This document shows, piece after piece, positions 1-8,151 of a DNA stretch of 64,000 nt. The notes beneath the pieces are model-generated. The model worked only from the letters and a program-made list of their open reading frames with translations, did not search any database and was not told where the DNA came from. Source of the DNA: Streptomyces lavendulae subsp. lavendulae (lineage in GTDB: Bacteria > Actinomycetota > Actinomycetes > Streptomycetales > Streptomycetaceae); the NCBI RefSeq assembly GCF_002803845.1, contig NZ_CP024985.1, positions 372,001 to 436,000 on the forward strand, read 5' to 3'. The number at the start of each line of letters is the position of its first letter. The stretch's first letter is position 1. Both the position numbers and the translations under genes were made by a program.

Positions 1-406
1 ACCAGCCGACGCGTGGCAAGCCCCGGCACGCTACGCGCCACGCGGTCACACCGCAGGCCCCCTCCCCCAGTCGGCCAACGCCTCGGCACCGGCTGCCACC
101 ACCCCTCCAGACACGTGATCCGTCCCTTGGGCATCGCCGGCCAGGAGGCGCAGCGGGTCGTCGAGCCGCACCGTCCGGGGTGCGTCCACTCGCGCCCGGG
201 ACACGTGCCCTGGCCGCCGGCGAGGTGGGGGACGGGGAGTTTGGTGTGTGCGACATCGACCTCAGCAGCGTCGCGGCGTGGACGACCACCAGCGGGCGGA
301 CCTCGTCGCCCTCGTCCTGCACCGGCCCCATCAGGGCGCCGACCGCGTCGTTCCACGCGGCCACCAGGCGCTGGATGTCGTCGGGCAGAGTGCCTGCCAG
401 GGCCAC
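1..406 (-). CDS. Possible partial protein leaving the window, unrecognised
   Basis: Reading leftward from a GTG at 406 the frame stays open to the window edge. The first ~50 residues (LPDDIQRLVAAWNDAVGAL, then an acidic stretch and LVVVHAATLL) have the composition of a real protein. After that the translation becomes Arg/Cys/Trp-rich, which suggests a frameshift or a change of true frame near 240. Its proposed start overlaps the start of the secreted protein on the other strand, so one of the two has probably been truncated at a junction near 405. No family recognised. Confidence 0.25.
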   Translation of the reverse strand, partial: MALAGTLPDDIQRLVAAWNDAVGALMGPVQDEGDEVRPLVVVHAATLLRSMSHTPNSPSPTSPAARARVPGASGRTPDGAARRPAAPPGRRCPRDGSRVWRGGGSRCRGVGRLGEGACGVTAWRVACRGLPRVGW

Positions 407-734
407 GCTGCGTCTTCACCGGACACTCGGCGCAACCGTCGGCGCGCTCCTCCTGGCCCTGGCCGTACCGACCTCCGCCCACGCGACAACCGGCGACTTC
501 CTCTACAAGACCAGCACGGGTCAAGACGCCGGCCTGTCCGACGCGAACAGCGGCATCCGTATCAACCTGCCGGGCACCACCGCGCAAGAGCCGGGACACT
601 CGCCCCAGAACTTCACCGTCTCCACCGCGACCGTCTTCGCCGAACAGGACGGCGAAGGCGACACTTGCACCGCCATGAATCCCGGCACCAAGCTCGGTGA
701 AGAGCGCGAGGTCGGGTCCGTCATCTTCTCCTGA
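390..734 (+). CDS. Small secreted protein, 114 aa
   Basis: From a GTG at 390 the product has a short basic N-terminus, a hydrophobic core (TVGALLLALAVPTSA) and a signal peptidase I-type site after AHA, followed by a mature domain of about 85 residues with a single Cys. This predicts export by Sec. No catalytic motif is visible and no function is claimed. The start is uncertain: there is no good ribosome site before the GTG, and the 5' flank reads better as coding DNA on the opposite strand, so the gene may have lost its original promoter and first codons to a rearrangement. The mature part looks intact to its TGA. Confidence 0.5.
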   Translation: MPARATLRLHRTLGATVGALLLALAVPTSAHATTGDFLYKTSTGQDAGLSDANSGIRINLPGTTAQEPGHSPQNFTVSTATVFAEQDGEGDTCTAMNPGTKLGEEREVGSVIFS

Positions 735-1077
735 CACACCCAGCAGCCCGACCGCCGTGGAGAGGCCACGGCCGGTACACCGCCCGCCCGACCGCGTACC
801 GGCGGGTGGCCACCGGCAGCCGGCCCGCGCGCAGCGCTTCATCAGCACCTGCATGTCCGTGACGACGGCCCCCAGCCACGTGCGCGGCGAGTCAGTCACG
901 CTGCTGTCCCTCTCCTGAGTCGTTCGTGGTGCGGACAGGGGGCCGCGTCCGCCGGCGGCCACGGACAACGCGAACGGAGCGGGGGTGACCTCCAAGTCCG
1001 TACCACCGCGGCCCGCCGCGATGTCCCGCACCCGGTCCCGGTCCCGGTCCCGGTCCCGCTCCAGCTCATCCACCGCC
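735..1077. other. Intergenic stretch without a recognisable gene
   Basis: No reading frame here looks like a real protein. Near its right end (1032-1057) lies a short hexanucleotide tandem run, GGTCCC repeated about four times, which reads as Gly-Pro or Gly-Thr repeats in the opposite frames and probably arose by slippage after the neighbouring nuclease gene decayed. Confidence 0.5.
1032..1057. repeat. GGTCCC hexamer tandem run (about 4 copies)
   Basis: Perfect tandem copies of a 6-bp unit lie immediately downstream of the decayed HNH nuclease remnant. A simple-sequence expansion in non-functional DNA is the most economical reading. Confidence 0.7.
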
Positions 1078-1383
1078 CAGACCCCACCGCAGCCTCGTCG
1101 CCGTCTACTCCGCCCCGTACCGTCACAACGCATCCGCCGACGGCGGCAGCCACTCGGCCGGATCCTGGTCGGCCTTGGTCCGTTTCGAACGCGCGGTCAC
1201 CGCGACCAGCGAGGACGCCTGCCCGAGGTCGTTGGCGTACGCCTCCCGCCGCGCCGCCGTCCACCCCGGCGCCCCAGCCGACGGGAGCGTCATGCACACC
1301 GTCCGATATTCCGCTTGGCGCTCGTTGGCAAGCGGCTCGAACCCGGTGCGTCTACTGGAGTGGCCCTGGCGTCGCATCACCAC
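1078..1383 (-). pseudogene. Decayed secreted HNH nuclease (GmrSD-like / DUF1524)
   Basis: The remnant preserves the C-terminal half of the DUF1524 HNH family: REAYANDL, then LVAVTARSKRTKADQDPAEW and the downstream RYGAE and LRWGL blocks. The N-terminal half with the signal peptide and the DIDH active-site segment is missing. Two in-frame stops interrupt the conserved C-terminus: TGA at 1123-1125 where the family has Cys, and TAG at 1105-1107 where it has Trp. An intact relative lies at 11997-12695, where the same blocks read FANDL, LIAVSAASNRSKGDQ and CTYSRAW. The remnant is certainly non-functional. Confidence 0.8.
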
Positions 1384-2330
1384 TGGGTGATGAGCGGGGC
1401 TCCCGGTTCATGCTGCCGCCAGGACTCGGTGAGGCGGACGAGGCGGCTGGGGGCGGCGATGCCACGCACAGTGGCGATCTTGCCGCCTGCGATGTCGAAC
1501 GTCACTGCGCCGACGACCTTGCCGTCGGGTACGAAGAGGAGGGCGGGGGCGCCGTTGACGAGCGCGAAGTGGACCTCGGAGACCCCTCCGGCGAGTCGCT
1601 GCTTCGCGGGCGTGGCCTTGAAGCCGGCCCGAGCGATGGCGGCGATGCGCTCCGGAGTGTCGTACCGCAGCAGCTTCTTGGTGAGGCCGGCGCCGTCGGA
1701 GATCGCGGTGGCGTCGTCGGTGAGCAACGCGACCAGCCGTTCGGTGCGGCCCGAGGAGGCGGCGGCGAGGAATTCCTCGACGACCTTGCGGGCGGCTGCC
1801 GGGTCGAGTTCGCCGCCGCTGCGCCGCGCTGTGGTGATGCGGTGCCGGGCCCGGTGGAGGTGCTGCTGGCTCGCGGACTCGGTGACTTCGAGGATCTCGG
1901 CGATCTCGGCGTGGCTGTAGGAGAAGGCTTCGCGCAGGACGTAGACGGCCCTCTCGACGGGTGACAGACGTTCCATGAGAGTGAGCACGGCCAGGGAGAC
2001 CGATTCGCGCTGTTCGAACGTGTCGGCCGGGCCGAGCATGGGGTCGCCGTCGAGGAGGGGTTCGGGCAGCCAGGCGCCGGCGGTGCGTTCGCGGCGGGCT
2101 TGTGCCGAGCGGAGCTTGTCGAGGCACAGGTTGGTGGTGACCTTGGTCAGCCATGCTTCCGGCACCTTGATCCGCTGCCGGTCGGCGGCCTGCCAGTGCA
2201 AGAACGAATCCTGCACGGCGTCTTCGGCGTCGGCGGCGGAGCCCAGCAGCCGGTAGGCGAGCGAGGCCAGCCGGTTGCGGCTGGCCTCGAACCGGCTGGT
2301 GTCGAAGTGGTCAATGGCGTTGCTGTCCAC
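1377..2330 (-). CDS. ECF41-type RNA polymerase sigma factor with C-terminal NTF2-like domain
   Basis: A 317-residue extracytoplasmic-function sigma factor. Region 2 spans about residues 15-80 (LAYRLLGSAADAEDAVQD), region 4 about 112-168 (LSPVERAVYVLREAF, then the HTH EIAEILEVTESASQQHLHRA), and a SnoaL/NTF2-like domain fills 180-300. The linker carries WLPEP at 87-91, the hallmark of the ECF41 group, in which the C-terminal domain modulates activity in place of a separate anti-sigma factor. It begins 20 bp after the flavoprotein gene, so the two are probably co-transcribed; ECF41 genes usually neighbour an oxidoreductase or similar enzyme, their likely target. The native signal is unknown. Confidence 0.9.
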   Translation of the reverse strand: MDSNAIDHFDTSRFEASRNRLASLAYRLLGSAADAEDAVQDSFLHWQAADRQRIKVPEAWLTKVTTNLCLDKLRSAQARRERTAGAWLPEPLLDGDPMLGPADTFEQRESVSLAVLTLMERLSPVERAVYVLREAFSYSHAEIAEILEVTESASQQHLHRARHRITTARRSGGELDPAAARKVVEEFLAAASSGRTERLVALLTDDATAISDGAGLTKKLLRYDTPERIAAIARAGFKATPAKQRLAGGVSEVHFALVNGAPALLFVPDGKVVGAVTFDIAGGKIATVRGIAAPSRLVRLTESWRQHEPGAPLITQW

Positions 2331-2349
2331 GGGGGTTAACCTATGCGGG

Positions 2350-3555
2350 CTACGCGGCCACCCGTGCGGCGGCCCCGTTCTGCGCGGCGGCCAAGTGGTG
2401 CTTGCGCTTGGGCAGGCCGAAGGTCGGGTGCGAGGTGGTCCACAGCGACATCCTGACGATGCCCGCCTTGATCCGCGCCGCCTTCCGGCCGCCCACGTAC
2501 TTCGGCTTGGCCTGCGCTTCCTGGTCGACCATCTGCAGGATCCCGTCCCGTCGGCCGAGGCTGATGTGGTTGCCCGGGTAGCTCAGCTTGACGTTCGCTG
2601 TCTTGCTGCCGGTCAGGCTTCCCACGATGGCCTTCATGGCCTGCATGCCGGTGAAGCCTGCCGAAGCGCAGGACATCGGCAGCGGGCGGCCGTTGTCGCC
2701 GATGGTGTAGACGCTGTCGCCGGCGGCGTAGACGTTCGGGTGCGAGAGCGAGCGCATGGTGCGGTCGACGACGATCCGACCGTCATCGGTGACCTGCAGT
2801 CCGGCTGCGGTGGCGATGGGGTTGACCGCGAACCCGGCTGTCTACACGGTCGCGTCGGCTGCCAGGGCGGTGCCGTCGGCGCACAGCGCCCGTGTCGCTT
2901 CGACGGCTTCGACGCTGGTGTGCTCCCGGACGCTGATGTCCAGTCGGTGGCAGGCCTGGCGCAGGTGGCTGCGGGCTCCGGCGGAGAGCGGGGCGCCCAG
3001 CTCTCCGCGGGCGACCAGCGTCACCGACAGGCCGGGCCGGGATTCGGCGATCTCTGTGGCGGTCTCGATGCCGGTCAGCCCGTCACCGACGACCAGCACG
3101 CTCCCGCCGCCCTCCCGCCCGCTCAGGCTGTCCAGGCGCTCGCGCAGGCGAAGTGCCGCCGGACGGCTGGTGACGTGGAAGGCGTGCTCGGCGACGCCGG
3201 GGACGCCGTGGTCGGCGACGTGGCTGCCGAGCGCGTAGAGAAGCGTGTCGTAGCCGAGCTCGCCGGCGACGTCGCCGTCGGCGTCGGCCACGGCGACCAC
3301 TTGGCGCTCGGGGTCGACGGCGGTGACACGGGCCACGCGCAGCCGTATCGCCGTGCCCGCGAAGACATCGGCGAGCTTCGGAGCCTCGATCTCCTGGCCG
3401 GCCGCGAGCTGGTGCAGCCGTAGCCGCTGGACGAAGTCCGGCTCGGCGTTGACGACCGTGATCTCGGTGTCCGCCGGGGACAGCCGGCGGGCCAGGGTCC
3501 CGGCCACGTATGCCCCGGCATAGCCGGCGCCGAGGACGACGATGCGGTGCTTCAT
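2350..3555 (-). pseudogene. NAD(P)/FAD-dependent oxidoreductase interrupted by an in-frame amber codon
   Basis: The full frame is 402 codons and resembles NDH-2-type pyridine nucleotide-disulphide oxidoreductases: an FAD-binding GAGYAG (residues 9-14), a second Rossmann motif VVGDGLTG (155-162) for NAD(P)H, and the distal NVYAAGDSV flavin-binding motif. At 2842-2844 the codon is TAG where relatives have Trp (context ATV-stop-TAGFAVNP). The frame is otherwise open, so this is one nonsense substitution, TGG to TAG. The first ATG has AGGAG 6 bp upstream. A truncated 237-residue product would keep FAD and NAD(P) motifs but lose the C-terminal third. Co-directional with the ECF41 sigma gene, likely its partner enzyme. 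A sequencing error or readthrough cannot be excluded. Confidence 0.8.
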
Positions 3556-3563
3556 GTGATGCT

Positions 3564-3622
3564 CCTGTCAGTTCGCTTGGCTCTCGATGACCTGAGCGGA
3601 ACAGCACCCCGATCCTGACAGG
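3564..3622. promoter_or_regulatory. Inverted repeat upstream of the oxidoreductase/sigma operon
   Basis: CCTGTCA at 3564-3570 and CCTGACAGG at 3614-3622 form a separated inverted pair in the leader. Read on the minus strand, the distal copy contains TGTCAGG, which resembles but does not match the TGTCACA -35 element described for ECF41 promoters. This suggests possible autoregulation; the match is weak. Confidence 0.25.
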
Positions 3623-3780
3623 AACTGTGTGTGGCGTGGGTCACAGATCGGCGGAGGTGCCGTCCAACTGGCTCTGTCCACGAGTCCTGGTACCACCTAC
3701 GCAGCCACCCTTCGGCCGCAGTACGCCGACCGGCCTGAGGCGCACGGCCGGTCCGCGGGCAAGCACAGCATTCACCCGGT

Positions 3781-3798
3781 CTGAGCCGTCGGGCTCAG
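3781..3798 (-). terminator. Short hairpin overlapping the stop of the following gene
   Basis: CTGAGCC and GGCTCAG pair with a 4-nt loop across the stop codon of the leftward gene. It is short, so termination is only a guess. Confidence 0.3.
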
Positions 3799-4400
3799 CC
3801 GATGTAGGGGTTGTAGCGGCCCAGGCGTGCCAGTTCGCTGCGTGCCGCGCTCTCGGTGAGGCCGAGTGCGGCGCCGGCCTGACCGGGGGTGAGGTCGTGG
3901 AGGGTGCTGCGGGCGGCCCAGTAGCCGACGCGCCCGGCGGCGATCTCCATGCGGCGGGCGGCGCGTACCGCGGCGATCGGTGAGGTCTTCGCCAGCTTGT
4001 CGATCTCCTCCTCCAGCTGTTCCAGGAGCATGGTGATGGTGTCGGGGAGGGGGATCGTGGAGGTTTCGACGGTGGCGGTGTGCACGTCCCAGGCCCGCTC
4101 GCACGCGTCGGCCTGGCCGTCGCCGGCCTCGGCGAGATCCTGCTGGCCGATCACCTCCCAGTCCAGCTTCTGCTCGGGGCCCTTCCAACCGCAGGAGCAC
4201 ACCGCGCGCAGCGCCGCCGCCCGCGGGACCCGTGGGCGGCCGTCATAGACACTCCACTGCGACACCCGGTGACCGGCGGTTGCGGAGCCGGAGTCGAAGT
4301 ACGCCGGCGCCGGGACGGTGCCGTCGGCCAGGAGGACCTCGACCGCACCCGCGTGCGACGCGCCGAACTCCTCCGTCATCCACGTCTCCCGCTCACCCAT
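3795..4400 (-). CDS. Putative regulatory protein with CxCGW motif and C-terminal HTH
   Basis: A 201-residue soluble protein. The central region contains VCSCGWKGPE, a motif shared by a family of Streptomyces proteins of unknown function; residues 130-160 are helical (TITMLLEQLEEEIDKLAK) and the last ~30 residues (TPGQAGAALGLTESAARSELARL) read as a helix-turn-helix. A role in DNA binding is inferred from that segment only. The ATG at 4400 is preferred because GGGAGGG lies 5 bp upstream; the frame extends further but without a ribosome site. Confidence 0.65.
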   Translation of the reverse strand: MGERETWMTEEFGASHAGAVEVLLADGTVPAPAYFDSGSATAGHRVSQWSVYDGRPRVPRAAALRAVCSCGWKGPEQKLDWEVIGQQDLAEAGDGQADACERAWDVHTATVETSTIPLPDTITMLLEQLEEEIDKLAKTSPIAAVRAARRMEIAAGRVGYWAARSTLHDLTPGQAGAALGLTESAARSELARLGRYNPYIG

Positions 4401-4609
4401 GACGCCCTCCCGCAACCAGCCGGTGAACCATCGCGCCCGCATCGAGCACTCGGCTACGACCATCCCGCAACCCGACCCGCACACGAGCCCAAACCCACGG
4501 ATGAGCGAACGGACACCGCCCATGGTTGCTTTCCGCCCGGCACGGGGCTGGAGGGCCGTGCGGACTGTCGCGGGGCGGGAGGCGGGGGCGGGCACTGCCG
4601 GGTCAGGTC

Positions 4610-5164
4610 GGTGCGTTCGGTCGGGATCGGGGTCTGCGTCCGCGGGCTGACCCGTCGCATCAGCCGATGGGCCGGGAAACGCCCGTCGCGCGCCATCGCG
4701 GAAACGAGGCGCGCGCACGCCGTCAGGGTCACGATCCCGGCGCCGAAGAACGCGAACGTGATGGCGACCAGCAGCGCCCGCTCCATGACCGGACCGAGCT
4801 GGTCCCGCATGATGGCCGCGACCGGTGATCCGCTGGCGGGGATAAGCGGGATGTCCTTGATCGCGACGGTGAGCGCGATCAGGAACAACATGCCCAGGAC
4901 TGCGGCCGCCACGACCGATCCCACGATCGCGCGCGGAACGGTGCGGTGCGCGTCCTTGGCCTCCTCGGCCAGGTTCGCCGCGGAGTCGAAGCCGACCAGC
5001 ATGGCCAGGCCCATGATCATCGCGAGCATCAGACCACCGCCGACGGCGAAGTGGTCGGGAGCGTGCGCGGCGATCCCGCGTGAGGTGAGGTTGTCGGCCG
5101 CGCCGTCGCCGGTGACGAGAACAGCGACGGTGAGCGCGATCGACACCACCACGACCAGGGCCAC
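4610..5164 (-). pseudogene. Amino-acid permease (APC family) remnant
   Basis: About 185 codons of the middle of an APC-superfamily transporter: several hydrophobic segments (LTVAVLVTG, LMLAMIMGLAMLVGFDSAANLAEE, VVAAAVLGMLFLIALTV, LLVAITFAFFGAGIVTL) and the typical cytoplasmic ARLVSAMARDGRFP before RVSPRTQTP. Both ends are gone: no start with the N-terminal membrane segments, and the C-terminus runs into unrelated sequence after TPIPT. At its upstream end it abuts, head to head, a nickel/cobalt transporter fragment on the other strand. Confidence 0.75.
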
Positions 5165-5335
5165 TTCGGTGGCTTCGGCACCGCCACCGGGATCGCCCTG
5201 CCGGTGCTGGCCGGGACGGGCGCGGCCTCGGGGCTGCGCTGGCACGCGATCCTGTGCCTGCCCGTCCTCTTCGCGGCGGGCATCTCGCTGCTGGACACCA
5301 TCGACGGCTCGTTCATGAACTTCGCCTACGGGTAG
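5162..5335 (+). pseudogene. Nickel/cobalt transporter (NiCoT, HoxN/NixA family) fragment
   Basis: The translation FGTATGIALPVLAGTG, HAILCLPVLFAAGISLLDT and DGSFMNFAYG matches a core segment of NiCoT permeases, where the family signature LDTIDGSFM lies. Only about 57 codons remain. The frame closes with TAG at 5333-5335 exactly where relatives have Trp (FAYGW). The left boundary coincides with the permease remnant on the other strand, marking a rearrangement junction near 5165. Confidence 0.8.
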
Positions 5336-5363
5336 GCCTCCTGGGGCGGAATCCTGAGTCGCC

Positions 5364-5395
5364 GGGTCCGCACCCCGTTCTCGGGGTGCGGACCC
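5364..5395 (-). terminator. Hairpin terminator after the thioesterase gene
   Basis: A perfect 14-bp inverted repeat (GGGTCCGCACCCCG with its complement) closes on a TTCT loop 18 bp past the thioesterase stop. No U-tract follows, as is usual in Streptomyces. Confidence 0.75.
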
Positions 5396-5412
5396 GATGG
5401 GATCGTGCCTGG

Positions 5413-5871
5413 CTAGGAGGCGGCGGGGCCGTCGGCCGGATCGGCAGCGGTTTCGAGGGCCAGGACGGGGCGCGGCCGGCCTTCGGCGTCTATGGCGACG
5501 AAGGTCAGGCGCGCGGTGGCTACTTCGCTGGTGGGGCCCGAAGCGTTCCAGCGCTCGGCCCGGACGCGCACGCCGACCGTCATCGAGGTCCGGCCCGCTC
5601 GTTCCAGTTCGGCGTCGACGCTGAGGAGGTCCCCGGCGCGGACCGGGGCGAGGAAGGACATGCTGTCCACGGCCACGGTCACCGCGGGCCCGTCGGCGTG
5701 GCGGCCGGCCGCGGCGGCGGCCGCGTCGTCGATGAGCTTCATCACCACGCCGCCGTGGATGGTGCCGTAGAGGTTGGTGTCGTGCTCGCTCATGATGTGG
5801 GCGAGCGTGACCCGGGAGTCGTCTGGCTGCTTGGAGGTTCGTCGTTCTGCGGTGATGGTCGGTTCGGTCAC
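5413..5871 (-). CDS. Acyl-CoA thioesterase, hotdog fold (YciA/BACH type)
   Basis: A 152-residue single hotdog domain hydrolysing acyl-CoA to free acid and CoA. The signature segment is DTNLYGTIHGGVVMKLIDDA (residues 31-50), with the family's Asn33 and the acidic residues 48/49 in the active-site position; the VAVDSMSFLAPVRAGDLL strand follows. The GTG at 5871 is chosen because AAGGAG lies 8 bp upstream and homology begins just after it. A cobalamin riboswitch ends about 75 bp upstream on the same strand, so expression may be repressed by B12, unusual for this enzyme. A strong hairpin follows the gene. Confidence 0.85.
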   Translation of the reverse strand: MTEPTITAERRTSKQPDDSRVTLAHIMSEHDTNLYGTIHGGVVMKLIDDAAAAAAGRHADGPAVTVAVDSMSFLAPVRAGDLLSVDAELERAGRTSMTVGVRVRAERWNASGPTSEVATARLTFVAIDAEGRPRPVLALETAADPADGPAAS

Positions 5872-5947
5872 GTCAACTCTCCTTCGCGAGTTGCGGCAGG
5901 ACGGGCCTCGGCGCGGTCGCCGACGCCCCCGCATGCCGTTTCGGCGT

Positions 5948-6128
5948 GCGGGCAGCGGGCAGGTCTTCGGACTCGCGGGCACGCCTGCCGGTCTCCCGGC
6001 GGGCACCTACTGGCCGTCGCTTCCCAGACCCGTCCGGGTCCAGTGCGTATGACGGCGGTCGTTCCCGCTCACCGCTGCGGGGCAGTCCCGGATTCCCACC
6101 GGGTTCCCTCTTACGACGCATCCCGCCT
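5948..6128 (-). promoter_or_regulatory. Cobalamin (B12) riboswitch
   Basis: On the minus strand the hallmarks occur in order: AGGGAA, GGTGGGAATCCGGGACTG, CCCCGCAGCGGTGA, GGGAACGACCGCCG, and at the 3' end CGAGTCCGAAGACCTGCC. These are the conserved core of the B12 aptamer. The element points toward the thioesterase gene at 5871. Riboswitches of this class repress transcription or translation when adenosylcobalamin is bound. Just downstream, 5930-5948, a small stem (GCATGCC/GGCGTGC) could be part of the expression platform. Association with a thioesterase is atypical; a cobalt/nickel transporter, whose remnant lies 0.6 kb away on the other strand, would be a more usual target. Confidence 0.9.
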
Positions 6129-6315
6129 GGCGGACGGGGCGAACCAGCTGCGCGCCCAGCCTACTCGCGCCCGCAACTGGCCTGACCAGGGGCATCCGCG
6201 CGCCCTCGCAACGGCGACAGGCCCGGCTCCACCGCGCCTACGAGCTGAGCGACCCGCGAGCCAGGTGCCCGGCGTGTCGGGGAAGGCCGAGGCGACGGCG
6301 GCCGGGACGGAGGAA

Positions 6316-6345
6316 GGGCCCCTCCCCGAACAGGGAAGGGGCCCC
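6316..6345 (-). terminator. Hairpin terminator between riboswitch and amidase gene
   Basis: GGGCCCCTCCC pairs with GGGAAGGGGCCC around a short loop, about 70 bp beyond the amidase stop and upstream of the riboswitch, so it can isolate the riboswitch transcript from amidase readthrough. Confidence 0.75.
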
Positions 6346-6414
6346 ACCACGGCTCCACGGGCTGACCGTTTCCGGTGCCGGCTGTTGCCATCTGCCGCGG
6401 AGGCCTCCGTCAGG

Positions 6415-8151
6415 TCACTCCGCCGACAGCCGCGGCGTACGCGGCGGCACCGTGCGCCGGCTGCCGGTCTTCTCGAAGGCCGCGGCGAAGGCGAGGAGGA
6501 TGTTGTCGTCGTAGGCGCGGCCTGCGAAGGTCAGGCCGACGGGCATGCCGGTGTCGGTCATGGTGCCCATGGGCACGGTCACCGTCGGGATGCCGAGGTG
6601 ACGGGGGACCAGGTTGCCGTTCGCGACCCAGACGCCGTTGCGCCAGCCGAGGTCGGCTGAGGCGACGACGACGTCCATGTCGGCGGGGCCGACGTCGGCG
6701 ACGGCGGGGAACACCACCGCGTCCAGGCCCAGTCCGTCCATCCACAGCTCCAGGTCGACCCGGCGCGTCTCCTCCAGCCCGCGCAGTCCCTGCTCCAGGT
6801 GCGGCATGTCGGTGAGCGACGCGTACGGGCGCTCGCGCACGAAGCGCGGGTAGTCGCCGATCGTGTCGTCGAAACCGTCGTACCGGTCGGGCAGTTCGCC
6901 CTCCCCCTTGGGCCAGATGGCGGTGCCGTCGACCGCGGCAAGGGTGGAGAGCGCCGGGTCGCCGTTGGCACGCAGGAAGTCGTCCCAGGCCCAGGCGGAC
7001 AGGTCCTCGATCTCGAAGGTGAGGAAGTCACGGCTGACCAGCCCGCGGGTGAACAGCGAGGGCGCCCCGGGGCGGTCGGACTCGTAGTTGGTCACCACGG
7101 GGAAGTCGACCTCGACCACCTCGGCGCCGGCGGCCTGGAGGTCGCGGCGCGCGGCTTCCCACAGCGCGATCACCGAGGGGCGCGTGTCGATGCGCTGCCC
7201 GGTCTGCCCGCCGATGCCTCCGTCGGGGTTCGTTCCGGCGCCGGGGTCGGCGTTGATGTACATCCTGGGCACGCCGACGCGCTTGCCGGCGAGCGTTTCG
7301 GACGCGGCCGAGACGTCGGCGGGCGCGAGGGCCGGGTAGGAGGCGGGCCGTACCTGCGAGGCGGAGGGCAGCGCCACCCAGGGCTGTGCGCGCCACAGGT
7401 CCCCGCGCGTGTGCGGGTCGTCGGCGACGATGACGTCGAGCAGTTCGAGCAGGTCGGCCATGGTGCGGGTGTGCGGGACGACGACGTCCATGGTCGGTAC
7501 GAGCGGCCAGTTGCCGCGGACCGAGATCACGCCGCGGCTGGGGGTGTAGGCGCACAGCGCGTTGTTCGACGCGGGGGCGCGGCCCGAGGACCAGGTCTCC
7601 TCGCCGAGGCCGAACGCGCCGAACGACGCCGCCGTCGCGGTGCCGGAGCCGTTGGAGGAGCCGGAGCCGTAGGCGCTGGTGAGCCAGTCGGCGCTGTACG
7701 GGCTTTCCGCGCGGCCGTACACGCCGCGCTGCATGCCGCCGTTCGCCATCGGGGGCATGTTGGTCAGGCCGATGAGGACGGCCCCGCCCGCGCGGAGCCG
7801 CTCGATGGCGAACGCGTCGCGCTGCGCGACGAGGTGCTCGAAGGCGGGGGAGCCGGAAGCGGCCGTCAGGCCCTTCGCGAGGTAGCTGTCCTTCGCGGTG
7901 TACGGGATGCCGTCCAGCGGGCCGAGGCACTCGCCGCGTGCACGGCGGGCGTCGGAGGCCTCCGCTTCCGCCCGGGCATCCGGGTTCATCACGACCATCG
8001 CGTTGAGAGCGGTGGCCGTACCGGGCCGGTCGTAGGCGTCGATCCGCGCGAGGTAGGCGTCGAGCAGGGCGACCGAGGTGGTCTCACCCTTCTCCAGCGC
8101 GGCGCGCAGGTCGGCGATACAGGTCTCCACGACATCGAATCCGCGCGTCAT
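6415..8151 (-). CDS. Amidase signature family hydrolase
   Basis: A 578-residue amidase-signature enzyme; members hydrolyse amide bonds using a Ser-cisSer-Lys triad. The Lys is in PYTAKDSY (Lys87), the cis-Ser in YGSGSSNGSG (165/166) and the nucleophile in EETWSSGRAPAS (Ser189). The nucleophile motif departs from the usual GTDxGGSIRxPA (Trp-Ser-Ser-Gly for Gly-Gly-Ser-Ile), which may reflect specificity. There is no signal peptide. The ATG at 8151 has GGAG 9 bp upstream. Divergent from a TetR gene, with three dyads in between, so local TetR control is likely. The substrate is unknown. Confidence 0.85.
   Translation of the reverse strand: MTRGFDVVETCIADLRAALEKGETTSVALLDAYLARIDAYDRPGTATALNAMVVMNPDARAEAEASDARRARGECLGPLDGIPYTAKDSYLAKGLTAASGSPAFEHLVAQRDAFAIERLRAGGAVLIGLTNMPPMANGGMQRGVYGRAESPYSADWLTSAYGSGSSNGSGTATAASFGAFGLGEETWSSGRAPASNNALCAYTPSRGVISVRGNWPLVPTMDVVVPHTRTMADLLELLDVIVADDPHTRGDLWRAQPWVALPSASQVRPASYPALAPADVSAASETLAGKRVGVPRMYINADPGAGTNPDGGIGGQTGQRIDTRPSVIALWEAARRDLQAAGAEVVEVDFPVVTNYESDRPGAPSLFTRGLVSRDFLTFEIEDLSAWAWDDFLRANGDPALSTLAAVDGTAIWPKGEGELPDRYDGFDDTIGDYPRFVRERPYASLTDMPHLEQGLRGLEETRRVDLELWMDGLGLDAVVFPAVADVGPADMDVVVASADLGWRNGVWVANGNLVPRHLGIPTVTVPMGTMTDTGMPVGLTFAGRAYDDNILLAFAAAFEKTGSRRTVPPRTPRLSAE

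Noticed and set aside
3083..3607. 174-codon frame inside the flavoprotein region
   Set aside because: Arg/Pro-rich shadow in another frame of the flavoprotein gene.
1105..5335. Stop-codon reassignment (TAG as Trp) as the explanation for the amber codons
   Set aside because: Two of the three genes are also truncated or frameless, and intact genes in the window end normally. Ordinary nonsense mutation is simpler; kept only as a finding to check.
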